From: Oscillospiraceae bacterium | GTDB lineage: Bacteria; Bacillota; Clostridia; Oscillospirales; Oscillospiraceae | Assembly (NCBI GenBank): GCA_017527825.1 | Contig: JAFXPO010000015.1 | Location: forward strand, 1-38,503 | Length of the DNA stretch: 38,503 nucleotides | Direction: 5' to 3' | In this document: piece after piece, positions 32,181 to 38,503 of the stretch | How positions within the stretch are numbered: position 1 is the stretch's first letter | Layout of the letters: each line of letters starts with the position of its first letter | The notes under the pieces: generated by a model | The model's database searches: none | What the model was told of the DNA's origin: nothing | Seen by the model: only the letters and a program-made list of their open reading frames with translations | Made by a program: the position numbers and the translations under genes

Positions 32181-32852
32181 TCATCCCAAAATCACTCCCG
32201 TTTCAAGGACAGCAAGGCTGTCCGGTGATACCCGGCAGGGCAGGTGCAGCACCCGAACGCCTGCGGTAGCGGCTTCAGCCAGCGCCTCGCCGAAGGCGGG
32301 ATGGGTCTCCATGTTCGATTGCACCTCGGTGACGCCCTCCGTCTGGATGACAAACGCGACGGCGCAATGCCAGCCCTGTCCGGCGGCCTTTGTCAGTTCG
32401 CGGAGGTGCTTGACGCCCCGCTCCGTGGGCGCGTCGGGGAAGTAGCCGACGCCGTCGCGCTCCAGCGTGCAGCCCTTGACCTCCAGCAGCCAGCGTTCCC
32501 CGCCCCGCTCCATATAGAAGTCGATGCGGGAATCGCCAAAAGTGTATTCTGGCCTGATAAGCGTGAACTCCTGCGTTTGCAGCCATTCGCCCACCACCCG
32601 GTTCGGCGCCTGAGAGTCGATGTTGAAGAGCCGCTCTCCGTCCTTGTAGACCCCGATGAGGTCGTAGGCGGTTCTTCGGGCGGGATTGTCGGACTTCGAG
32701 AGAATCACCTGCGCCCCGGGCAGCAGAAGCTCCCGGCAGCGCCCAGTGTTCTTCACATGCACCGTCTCTGCTTTCCCGTCCAATCTCACATGGGCAACAA
32801 AGCGATTGGGGCGGTCAAGAAACACCGCCTCGCAAGTGTTCGGATAGGTCAC
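32181..32852 (-). CDS. sfsA: SfsA family protein (DNA/RNA nuclease, sugar fermentation stimulation)
   Basis: The 223-residue protein matches SfsA throughout: FVAHVRLDGKAETVHVKNTG and GRCRELLLPGAQVIL at the N-terminal OB-like part, then RIDFYMERGGERWLLEVKGC, which carries the PD-(D/E)xK-like D-x-E-V-K core, FPDAPTERGVKHLREL and CAVAFVIQTEGV. The start is GTG 32852, within the stop codon (GTGA) of the DUF3990 gene; an earlier in-frame ATG would lie in that gene. Cellular role not settled. Confidence 0.9.
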   Translation of the reverse strand: MTYPNTCEAVFLDRPNRFVAHVRLDGKAETVHVKNTGRCRELLLPGAQVILSKSDNPARRTAYDLIGVYKDGERLFNIDSQAPNRVVGEWLQTQEFTLIRPEYTFGDSRIDFYMERGGERWLLEVKGCTLERDGVGYFPDAPTERGVKHLRELTKAAGQGWHCAVAFVIQTEGVTEVQSNMETHPAFGEALAEAATAGVRVLHLPCRVSPDSLAVLETGVILG

Positions 32853-33418
32853 AGCATGTCCTCCAACGCCTCCGCGAGAAGCGCCTGATAGTCGGCTTCC
32901 TCCTGTTGTACCCGCTCCCGGAAGCGGGCGACCTCGCCCGGCGCCAGCGTGCGGGCGGAGCGCCACTTAAGCTGTGCCGCAGCCTTTTCCGTCTTGACGA
33001 CGGTCTGCACAAAGGCGGGGCCGATGCGCAGCAGCTCCAGCGACTGCTCCCGGGTCAACACGCCGCTGGTCATGATGCCGAGGGTGTCGTAAATCGTGTC
33101 GTTGGCGATGGGCCCGATGACGACGTCCGCCTCCGGATGCGCGTCCGCGTAGCCGGCACGGTTGCGAAGGATGTATTCCAGCCAGTTCTTTTCTCGAGTG
33201 AAGCGCAGGACTTGAAGCCCGGAGAGGTCCAGCTCATAGGCGTTGACATGGACGACGGCGTCCTTGCGCTCGCGCATCCACTTCCCAGCGAACTCGTCGC
33301 TGTCCGACAGGTAGAAGCCCTGCCCAAAGTCCGCGTTTTTTCGACCGTAATGGATATCCGGCTCGCGAATCTCCGCATAGCCAGTGTGGAACAGGTGAAG
33401 GATGTCAGATTCAGCCAT
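32849..33418 (-). CDS. DUF3990 family protein, copy 2
   Basis: It is highly similar to copy 1 (11454-12026) over the full 189 residues: LFHTGYAEIREPDIHYGRKN, ADFGQGFYLSDSDEFAGKWM, NRAGYADAHPEADVVIGPI and ANDTIYDTLGIMTSGVLTRE are nearly identical. ADP-ribosyltransferase-like fold is suggested for the family; activity unknown. Its stop codon overlaps the GTG start of sfsA, unlike copy 1, which stands alone. No clear ribosome site beyond a GGGAGGA stretch upstream. Confidence 0.82.
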   Translation of the reverse strand: MAESDILHLFHTGYAEIREPDIHYGRKNADFGQGFYLSDSDEFAGKWMRERKDAVVHVNAYELDLSGLQVLRFTREKNWLEYILRNRAGYADAHPEADVVIGPIANDTIYDTLGIMTSGVLTREQSLELLRIGPAFVQTVVKTEKAAAQLKWRSARTLAPGEVARFRERVQQEEADYQALLAEALEDML

Positions 33419-33498
33419 GTGCCCGTCCTCCCATCGCTTTTATGACGGCAGTATATCATAGCCGCTTCGGTTTGCAAAGCGGCACGATGCAAAATCCG

Positions 33499-33527
33499 TT
33501 GCTATTTGTCGCCAGATACCGTATAAT
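33499..33527 (+). promoter_or_regulatory. Orphan sigma-A promoter in front of relic genes
   Basis: TTGCTA (33499-33504), a 17-nt spacer and a perfect TATAAT (33522-33527). About 40 bp around it resemble the ArsC/Spx-like promoter (13094-13135). What it drives now is a broken gene. Confidence 0.6.
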
Positions 33528-33554
33528 CGAAAAAAAGGACAAGGTGCAAGTAGT

Positions 33555-33938
33555 ATGGAGCTTACAGAACGCATGTACTCCAGCTATATTGTGCATCGAG
33601 AGTGGGTTGTTGTCGATAAACATATAGAAGAGTCCTTTTGTGTTTATCAAGAAGGCAAGCTGCTGGATAGCAAGGATGTGGATTTCTTTCAGAACTACCT
33701 CTATGCTATTATCCCTCCAAATCTGTTCGACTTTTTCTTCTTCGACGGCGAAGAAGTGGGGGAATTCTTTTCAACAGGCGTCTACAACCGATATATTAAA
33801 AATGCAGTACTGACTCTCTCTGGCTATGATACGTTTAGCCTTATTGAAAAGTTTTGTGGCTCCTTCATTGCTTCTGAAGCAGACAATGATGCATATGATA
33901 TGGTAATCCCTCAAGTAAGTATTATCTCCTTGCTATGA
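33555..33938 (+). pseudogene. Internal fragment of a DndD-like ATPase
   Basis: ELTERMYSSYIVHREW, then YAIIPPNLFDFFFFDGEEVG and EFFSTGVYNRYIKNAVLTLS are characteristic of the first ATPase half of DndD-type SMC/Rad50-like proteins of DNA phosphorothioation systems and relatives (the F-F-F-F-D-G-E motif). Walker A lies before the fragment and is lost, as are the coiled coils and Walker B after it. Upstream, another frame reads K-D-K-V-Q-V-V-W-S-L, which would continue the homology, so a one-base deletion near 33569 is likely. After about residue 115 the frame runs into the next relic. Confidence 0.65.
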
Positions 33939-34058
33939 ATGCATCCCGCGCTGTAGAAGAAAGCCGGGAAAAGGTAGCTGCCTTAATCGGCGCAAAACCC
34001 GAAGAAATTGTGTTCACCTGTGGCTCGACCGAGAGCACAAACATGATAATAAAAGGCG
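33897..34058 (+). pseudogene. Cysteine desulfurase fragment (DndA/IscS-like)
   Basis: From 33897 the frame reads YGNPSSKYYLLAMNASRA, then VEESREKVAALIGAKPEEIV and FTCGSTESTNMIIKGV, the N-terminal part of class-V aminotransferase-type cysteine desulfurases (the Y-G-N-P-S-S and G-[GS]-T-E-S motifs). The PLP lysine and catalytic Cys regions are absent. A stop codon precedes it in frame, and it is fused in frame to the helicase fragment. Could belong to a lost dnd cluster given the DndD-like piece next to it, but a housekeeping iscS origin is not excluded. Confidence 0.7.
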
Positions 34059-34567
34059 TAAGCGACTATAAACGCTACTATGGTGATGATATTTCGCATC
34101 TGGATGCAATCGGCGCGGAGTTGGATAAAATTGGGAAGCGCTATTTTAAATACATAGGCACGCTAAATGCGAAAAAAGAACGGCCGCAAATCATGGACGA
34201 GTTCAAACACGGTATCAGGAAAATACTCCTTGCCGTCGGATGCCTTGATGAAGGAATTGACATTCCAGCGTGTGACGTCGCAATTTTTGTCAGTTCATCT
34301 ACGTCAGAGCGGCAGTTCATTCAGCGTAGAGGAAGAGTGCTTCGCACTGCACCCGGAAAGCACAGGGCGCTGATATATGATTACATTGTCTACCCCATAT
34401 TGAATGGGAGTGCCCCCGATGATGAGAGGGATGCTGCATTAAACCTGATAGAATCCCAGTATCACAGAATTGGGCTAATGATGGATGATGCCATAAATGG
34501 TGCTCAGGAATTGAAGAGGAATCGAGACTTTCTGTCCAGCAAAGGACTTAATCCGTTTGAGTTTTAG
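34059..34567 (+). pseudogene. C-terminal fragment of an SF2 helicase, fused to the desulfurase piece
   Basis: The second RecA-like domain of a superfamily 2 helicase is visible: DEFKHGIRKILLAVGCLDEG, IDIPACDVAIFVSSSTSERQ and FIQRRGRVLRTAPGKH (motifs V and VI, with the Q-R-x-G-R arginine fingers), then ALIYDYIVYP. Domain 1 with Walker A/DEAD is missing. The continuous 211-codon frame 33935-34567 therefore encodes a chimera of two unrelated enzymes. Helicases of this type accompany Dnd and similar defence systems. Presumed non-functional. Confidence 0.7.
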
Positions 34568-34576
34568 GAGGTAGCC

Positions 34577-35134
34577 ATAGACTACATTCGCGAGCTGTTC
34601 CGAAACAACTCCGGCGGGCATGATGCCGCGCACTCCCTGCGGGTGTACTGCAACGCCATGCGCATCGCGGAGAGTGAGCCGGGTTGCGACCGGGATATCG
34701 TCGCGCTGGCGGCCCTGCTCCATGACGCCGACGACCACAAGCTGTTCCACACGGAAAACAATGCCAGCGCACGCGCGTTTCTGACCGGACAGTCCATTGG
34801 CGAGACGGAAATCGAACAAATTTGCCGAGACATCAACTCCGTATCCTTCAGCCGGAATCGCGGACGCCGTCCCGGCACCTTGGAGGGAAAAATCGTGCAG
34901 GACGCCGACCGGCTAGACGCTCTCGGCGCTATTGGCATCGCCCGCACCTTCGCCTATAGCGGAGAACACGGACGCACGCTGGATTCCTCCATCGAGCACT
35001 TTCACGAAAAACTGTTGCTTCTCAAGGATGAGATGAACACGGAAACCGCCCGCCGGATTTCGGAGCCGCTGCACGCATTTTTGGAACAATTCCTCAAAGA
35101 ATATGAGCAAGAGACGAACGGGAGGGGCGAGTAA
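34577..35134 (+). CDS. HD-domain phosphohydrolase, apparently starting at ATA
   Basis: The HD-domain residues are in order: GHDAAHSLRVY, LLHDADDHKL and QDADRLDALGAIGIARTFAY. The first His lies before the only standard start in the frame (GTG 34643), so translation must begin earlier. The only suitable place is ATA 34577, preceded at ideal distance by TAGGAGGT; the reading ATA-GAC-TAC-ATT-CGC matches the family start M-D-Y-I-R. Relatives have about 20 more residues between A-Y-[GS]-G and I-x-H-F-[HY]-E-K-L. Length 185. Its stop overlaps (TAATG) the nitroreductase start. Substrate unknown. Confidence 0.75.
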   Translation: MDYIRELFRNNSGGHDAAHSLRVYCNAMRIAESEPGCDRDIVALAALLHDADDHKLFHTENNASARAFLTGQSIGETEIEQICRDINSVSFSRNRGRRPGTLEGKIVQDADRLDALGAIGIARTFAYSGEHGRTLDSSIEHFHEKLLLLKDEMNTETARRISEPLHAFLEQFLKEYEQETNGRGE

Positions 35135-35943
35135 TGGAACACATTGCGGAGCTGGTGCGCGCGCGTAAAAGTGTCCGCACTTTTGACGGCACGCTGTTGC
35201 GGCAGGATGACCGCGCAAAATTGGAGCAGTACCTTTCCAACATCGAGACCCCCTTCGACATCCCCATGGAATTCCGGATGCTGGACGCGAAGGAACATGG
35301 CCTGTCCAGCCCAGTCGTCACTGGTACGGAGCTGTACGTGGCGGGCAAGATAAAGCGTGACCCTCTGGCGGAGGCGGCATTCGGCTTCGCCTTTGAGAAG
35401 TTCGTACTCTATACCCTCTCGCTGGGCGCCGGTACGGTGTGGATTGCCGGCACCATGGACCGCCCTGCCTTTGAAAGGGCGATGGAGCTTGAAGACACCG
35501 AGTTCATGCCCGCTGTCACGCCGCTGGGCTACCCGGCGAAGAAGCGCGCGATTCGGGACGCGGCCATGCGCCGTGCCATCAAAGCGGATACCCGGCTGCC
35601 CTTTGAGAGCTTGTTTTTCGAGGATTCCTTCGGCAAGCCGCTGACAGCGGAGCGCGCCGGCACATACCGTGAGGCGCTGGAGCTGGTGCGGCTGGCACCC
35701 TCCGCCGTGAACAAGCAGCCCTGGCGCGTGGTGAAGCAGGGCGAAACTTTCCACTTCTATAAGAAGTCCTCCTTGCCCGCGTACCCGAAGGGCGACGTGC
35801 AGAAGCTGGACATCGGCATCGCGCTGGCGCACTTCATGCTTGCTTTGGAGGAGGCCGGCATTGCAGGGACCGTGACCGCGGCAGACCCCGGACTTGCGGG
35901 TGAGCAGGACATGGAGTACATCGTCTCCTGGACAAAGGCCTGA
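35134..35943 (+). CDS. Nitroreductase family protein
   Basis: The 269-residue FMN-dependent nitroreductase-fold protein shows ARKSVRTFDGTLL at the start (R-x-S-x-R flavin contact) and YTLSLGAGTVWIAGTMDR in the first half. The second half has EALELVRLAPSAVNKQPWRV, the usual A-P-S-A-x-N-x-Q-P-W motif, and KLDIGIALAHFMLALEEAGI. The layout, with an internal partial repeat and 260-270 residues, fits the TM-nitroreductase subgroup. It is translationally coupled to the HD gene. Likely a flavin oxidoreductase acting on small electrophiles; substrate not predictable. Confidence 0.88.
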   Translation: MEHIAELVRARKSVRTFDGTLLRQDDRAKLEQYLSNIETPFDIPMEFRMLDAKEHGLSSPVVTGTELYVAGKIKRDPLAEAAFGFAFEKFVLYTLSLGAGTVWIAGTMDRPAFERAMELEDTEFMPAVTPLGYPAKKRAIRDAAMRRAIKADTRLPFESLFFEDSFGKPLTAERAGTYREALELVRLAPSAVNKQPWRVVKQGETFHFYKKSSLPAYPKGDVQKLDIGIALAHFMLALEEAGIAGTVTAADPGLAGEQDMEYIVSWTKA

Positions 35944-35985
35944 GCAGATAATTCTCACCCGCCAAAAAGAAATATGTCGAAATGT

Positions 35986-36025
35986 AAAAGAAGAATGTCG
36001 AATGATTCTGACATTCTTCTTTTTC
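35986..36025 (+). terminator. Terminator of the HD-nitroreductase operon
   Basis: A 14-bp perfect stem (35986-35999 with 36010-36023) ending in T-rich sequence. Confidence 0.8.
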
Positions 36026-36040
36026 TTGTTGACATTCTTC
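35990..36040. repeat. Three copies of a 10-bp motif at the next promoter
   Basis: GACATTCTTC occurs inverted at 35990-35999 and direct at 36010-36019 and 36031-36040. The last overlaps the -35 box of the following promoter. The first two form the terminator stem. Confidence 0.7.
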
Positions 36041-36056
36041 CTTTGACGGATATAAT
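36029..36056 (+). promoter_or_regulatory. Strong sigma-A promoter of the HTH-ATPase-nuclease gene
   Basis: Perfect TTGACA (36029-36034), 16 nt, perfect TATAAT (36051-36056), about 30 nt before the start codon. Confidence 0.85.
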
Positions 36057-36086
36057 AATGGTATCACAACTGTGAGGTGCTGTACC

Positions 36087-37958
36087 ATGGCTGATGCGAT
36101 TTCGGTAAAAGAGGCCGCGCTGCGCTGGGAGCTGACTGACCGGCGGGTCGCCGATATGTGCAAGAGCGGGAAAATCAAGGGCGCTTACAAGCGGGGCAGG
36201 AGCTGGTTCATCCCCGCCGATGCCGAGCGCCCTCCGGACTCCCGCGTGAAAAGCGGCGCATACAGGCGGAAAGCGGCAGCCGGCAGACTCCCCCTCCCCA
36301 TCGGCATCTCCGATTACCGCGTCGCCTCCATGGAATACTACTATGTGGATAAGACCATGCTGATTAAGGACTTCCTCGACGAGCGCCCCATGGTTTCCCT
36401 GTTCACACGGCCCCGTCGCTTCGGCAAGACGCTGAACATGGACATGCTCCGCACCTTCTTTGAGAAAACCGACGAGGATACCTCGGTCTACTTCCGCGAC
36501 AAGGCGATTTGGAAGCAGGGCGAGCGGTATCGGGAGCAGCAGGGGAAATATCCGGTCGTTTTTGTGACCTTCAAGGACGTGAAGTGCGAGAGCTGGGAGG
36601 AGACCGCGGAGAAGCTGGCGGAAATCCTCGGCAGCGAGTTCGCCCGCCACAGTGAGCTGCTGGATTCGCCGCGCTGCAACGATGTAGACAAGGCATATTT
36701 TCGCCGCATCATGGAGCGCAGCGCCTCCGGCGTGGAGCTCTCCGGCGCGTTTCTGACCCTTACCAAGATGCTCCACGAGCATCACAAGGTCGCGCCAATC
36801 ATCATCATCGACGAATATGACACGCCCATCCAGCAGGGACACATGCGGGGCTTTTACGAGCAGGTCATTCTGTTCATGCGCAATCTGTTCTCCGGCGGAT
36901 TCAAGGATAACCGCCACCTTTCTTTCGGCTTCCTGACCGGCATCCTGCGCGTGGCGAAAGAGAGCATCTTCAGCGGGCTGAACAACCTGACCATCAACTC
37001 CGTGCTGGACAACAAGTACAGCGAATATTTCGGCTTTACCCCGAACGAGGTGAAAGACATGGCCGCCTACTACCACGCTGAGGACAAGTTTGAGGATTTG
37101 CGGCAGTGGTATGACGGCTACCGATTTGGGCAGGCGGACATCTTCAATCCATGGTCGGTCATCAACTATTTCCGCAGCGATTGTCGGCCCGGCGCTTACT
37201 GGCAGTCCACGGGGAACAATGAAATCATCGGCGATGTGTTGTCCGAGGCAGGGCCGGATATCTACGAGCGGCTCAAATCGCTTTTGCAGGGCGAGACGAT
37301 TCTCACTTATATCGACACCGGGGTCATCTACCCGGAAATCCGCAGCAATCCGTCCTCGGTCTACAGCTTTCTGCTGGTGGCAGGATACCTGAAAGCGGTC
37401 AAGTCCGACACCACCTTCACCGATGGCTTCATGTGTCAGGTGGCCCTGCCAAACAGGGAAATCGCTTTTGTTTACAAGAAAGAGATACTGGATAAGCTGT
37501 CGCACATCGTTCCCCAGTCTACGGTCATTTCCATTCAGGAGGCGGTGTATTCCGGCAACGCGGAGGAGCTGCAAAAGCAGATGCGGAAGCTGTTGCTGCA
37601 AACGGCGAGCTGCTTCGATACCGCAAGCGAGACGTTTTATCACGGGCTGGTGCTGGGGCTCTGCGCCATGATGGACAACCGCTACTATGTCAGCTCTAAC
37701 CGTGAATCCGGCGAGGGGCGGTACGACATTCAGCTCATGCCGAAAACGAAGGATATGCCGGGCGTCCTCATCGAGCTGAAAGCGGAAAAAGAAAGCTCCG
37801 CCGAGCGGCTGAAAGCGTTGGCGCAGGACGCACTGGAGCAGATAGACGAGCGACAGTATCACACAGACATGGTCACGCGGGGCGTGGAGACGATTTATCG
37901 CTACGGCGTCGCGTTCAGCGGAAAAGCTGTGGAGATTGCAATAGGTTTACCTGCATAA
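36087..37958 (+). CDS. HTH - AAA-ATPase-like - PD-(D/E)XK nuclease fusion (DUF1703 type)
   Basis: Three parts are visible in 623 residues. Residues 1-50 are an excisionase/MerR-like helix-turn-helix (ISVKEAALRWELTDRRVADM, then CKSGKIKGAYKRGRSWFIPA). Residues about 70-300 are an AAA-ATPase-like domain: GISDYRVASMEYYYVDKTML, Walker A FTRPRRFGKTLNMDML and Walker B IIIIDEYDTP. The C-terminus (about 520-615) is a PD-(D/E)XK_9 domain with GRYDIQL and GVLIELKAEK as D and E-x-K. Such ATPase-nuclease proteins are abundant in gut bacteria, and a defence or toxin-like role is suspected but not shown. The fused N-terminal HTH could make the gene self-regulating. GAGGTG lies upstream of ATG. Confidence 0.88.
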   Translation: MADAISVKEAALRWELTDRRVADMCKSGKIKGAYKRGRSWFIPADAERPPDSRVKSGAYRRKAAAGRLPLPIGISDYRVASMEYYYVDKTMLIKDFLDERPMVSLFTRPRRFGKTLNMDMLRTFFEKTDEDTSVYFRDKAIWKQGERYREQQGKYPVVFVTFKDVKCESWEETAEKLAEILGSEFARHSELLDSPRCNDVDKAYFRRIMERSASGVELSGAFLTLTKMLHEHHKVAPIIIIDEYDTPIQQGHMRGFYEQVILFMRNLFSGGFKDNRHLSFGFLTGILRVAKESIFSGLNNLTINSVLDNKYSEYFGFTPNEVKDMAAYYHAEDKFEDLRQWYDGYRFGQADIFNPWSVINYFRSDCRPGAYWQSTGNNEIIGDVLSEAGPDIYERLKSLLQGETILTYIDTGVIYPEIRSNPSSVYSFLLVAGYLKAVKSDTTFTDGFMCQVALPNREIAFVYKKEILDKLSHIVPQSTVISIQEAVYSGNAEELQKQMRKLLLQTASCFDTASETFYHGLVLGLCAMMDNRYYVSSNRESGEGRYDIQLMPKTKDMPGVLIELKAEKESSAERLKALAQDALEQIDERQYHTDMVTRGVETIYRYGVAFSGKAVEIAIGLPA

Positions 37959-38011
37959 TGTCTATAGCAATATAATCAACGATGCTATTATTGGCATTTG
38001 TCAAGAGCAAC

Positions 38012-38045
38012 AAGTATATGCGTCGGGTTCCCGACGCATATACTT
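38012..38045. terminator. Perfect 34-nt palindrome between convergent genes
   Basis: 38012-38027 pairs completely with 38030-38045 around TT. No T tail, but its position 53 nt after a stop codon and before a convergent relic suggests transcription end. Confidence 0.6.
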
Positions 38046-38058
38046 GAATCAGAAGAGC

Positions 38059-38433
38059 TTAATTAAATGAAATCTTTTTAACTAGAATAGTTGCCATCCG
38101 CTTTTGACGGTCTAGCATATTTACAGGATTCCAGTTATCATATTGAGTGAGCTCCTGAGTAAGCCTCATATCCGTATCATCCTTGTATACTTTCTTCTTA
38201 TGGTCAAAATCTCGGTTAAGAGCTTTTGATTGCGCTTTTTGCGTAAGAAATGCATAATTGCCGAGGCGTTCTCTATATACAGAGCATTCTTCTATTCCAC
38301 CAAACTGAGCAACCCAGTATTGACCTTCTGGAGTCGATTCATCAACCTCCTGCGGTAGTATATGTCCTGAATCCGTGAAACTGGATTTCCAAATTATGCT
38401 CACTTTGGCAAGATACTTTGCCAAAGCGAGCAA
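38059..38433 (-). pseudogene. C-terminal fragment of a DUF1524 (GmrSD-type) protein
   Basis: SGHILPQEVDES, then LGNYAFLTQKAQSKALNRDF, DHKKKVYKDDTDMRLTQELT and WNPVNMLDRQKRMATILVKK match the HNH-like DUF1524 end of GmrSD-type modification-dependent restriction enzymes (H-I-L-P-Q with the nuclease His, and L-G-N-x-x-L-L-T). The frame begins at a TTG directly after a stop codon, inside a 15-bp inverted repeat (38397-38432). The DUF262 half and most of DUF1524 are absent. A relic of a restriction gene. Confidence 0.7.
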
Positions 38434-38503
38434 CTATCCAAAACAGGTTACCAACAGTGAAAAAGGGCGCAAGAAACCCATCCCCCCACGGAAGATGTTT
38501 TCA

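Noticed and set aside
35955..37862. A 635-codon minus-strand frame opposite the HTH-ATPase-nuclease gene
   Set aside because: Shadow frame; the plus strand has clear motifs, promoter and ribosome site.

Overview
The window looks like a GC-rich, spore-forming, flagellated member of the Clostridia (Eubacteriales). The evidence is a SpoIIP with a sigma-E-like promoter, a flagellin, a LytTR/DUF3021 pair, a thioredoxin reductase that lacks the usual pyridine-nucleotide motifs, strong AGGAGG ribosome sites, and Tn916-like and tRNA-integrating elements. I cannot name a genus.

1-13.1 kb reads as ordinary chromosome. On the minus strand lie a secreted Ig-like repeat protein that runs off the left edge, guanine deaminase, htpG, a secreted GH26-like glycosidase, a trxB-like/trxA operon, a DUF1349 protein and an ArsC/Spx-like protein. 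On the plus strand lie spoIIP, a small membrane zinc-ribbon protein and a DUF3990 protein. Most have clear promoters and hairpin terminators.

13.2-16.4 kb is a scar zone. It holds a 5'-truncated IS transposase abutting an ATPase gene with two internal deletions, a GNAT-YoaP acetyltransferase, two very small genes, and an XRE regulator that reads into the remains of an msrA gene.

16.6-24.4 kb is the most interesting part. A LytTR/DUF3021 pair leads into a small serine recombinase. On the opposite strand sits an operon-like array: a CsrA-like protein overlapping (ATGA) a TnpB-like protein that has lost the RuvC-I and RuvC-III catalytic regions, followed by a hairpin-rich 355-nt spacer and a giant 1049-residue flagellin. 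A second, closely similar serine recombinase closes the block. This arrangement suggests an RNA-guided (TldR-like) plus CsrA-type control module for flagellin.

24.4-27.5 kb is the right end of a Tn916-like element (Cys-rich KTR protein, sigma-region-4 protein, excisionase, integrase) abutting tRNA-Ser(CGA). A damaged second tRNA-Ser follows. Next come tRNA-Gly, -Arg, -His, -Gln and -Lys. A second integrase sits at tRNA-Lys, with a truncated paralogue beside it and then about 0.9 kb of hairpin-rich, apparently non-coding DNA.

31.4-38.5 kb is a patchwork of relics and working genes. Relics are a DUF362 stub, a DndD-like ATPase piece, a cysteine desulfurase piece joined in frame to an SF2 helicase C-terminus, and a DUF1524 piece. 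Intact genes are an unknown AT-rich gene, a second DUF3990 gene coupled to sfsA, an HD phosphohydrolase that appears to start at ATA, a nitroreductase, and an HTH-AAA-PD-(D/E)XK protein behind a promoter with three copies of a 10-bp motif. It reads as a decayed phage-defence island.
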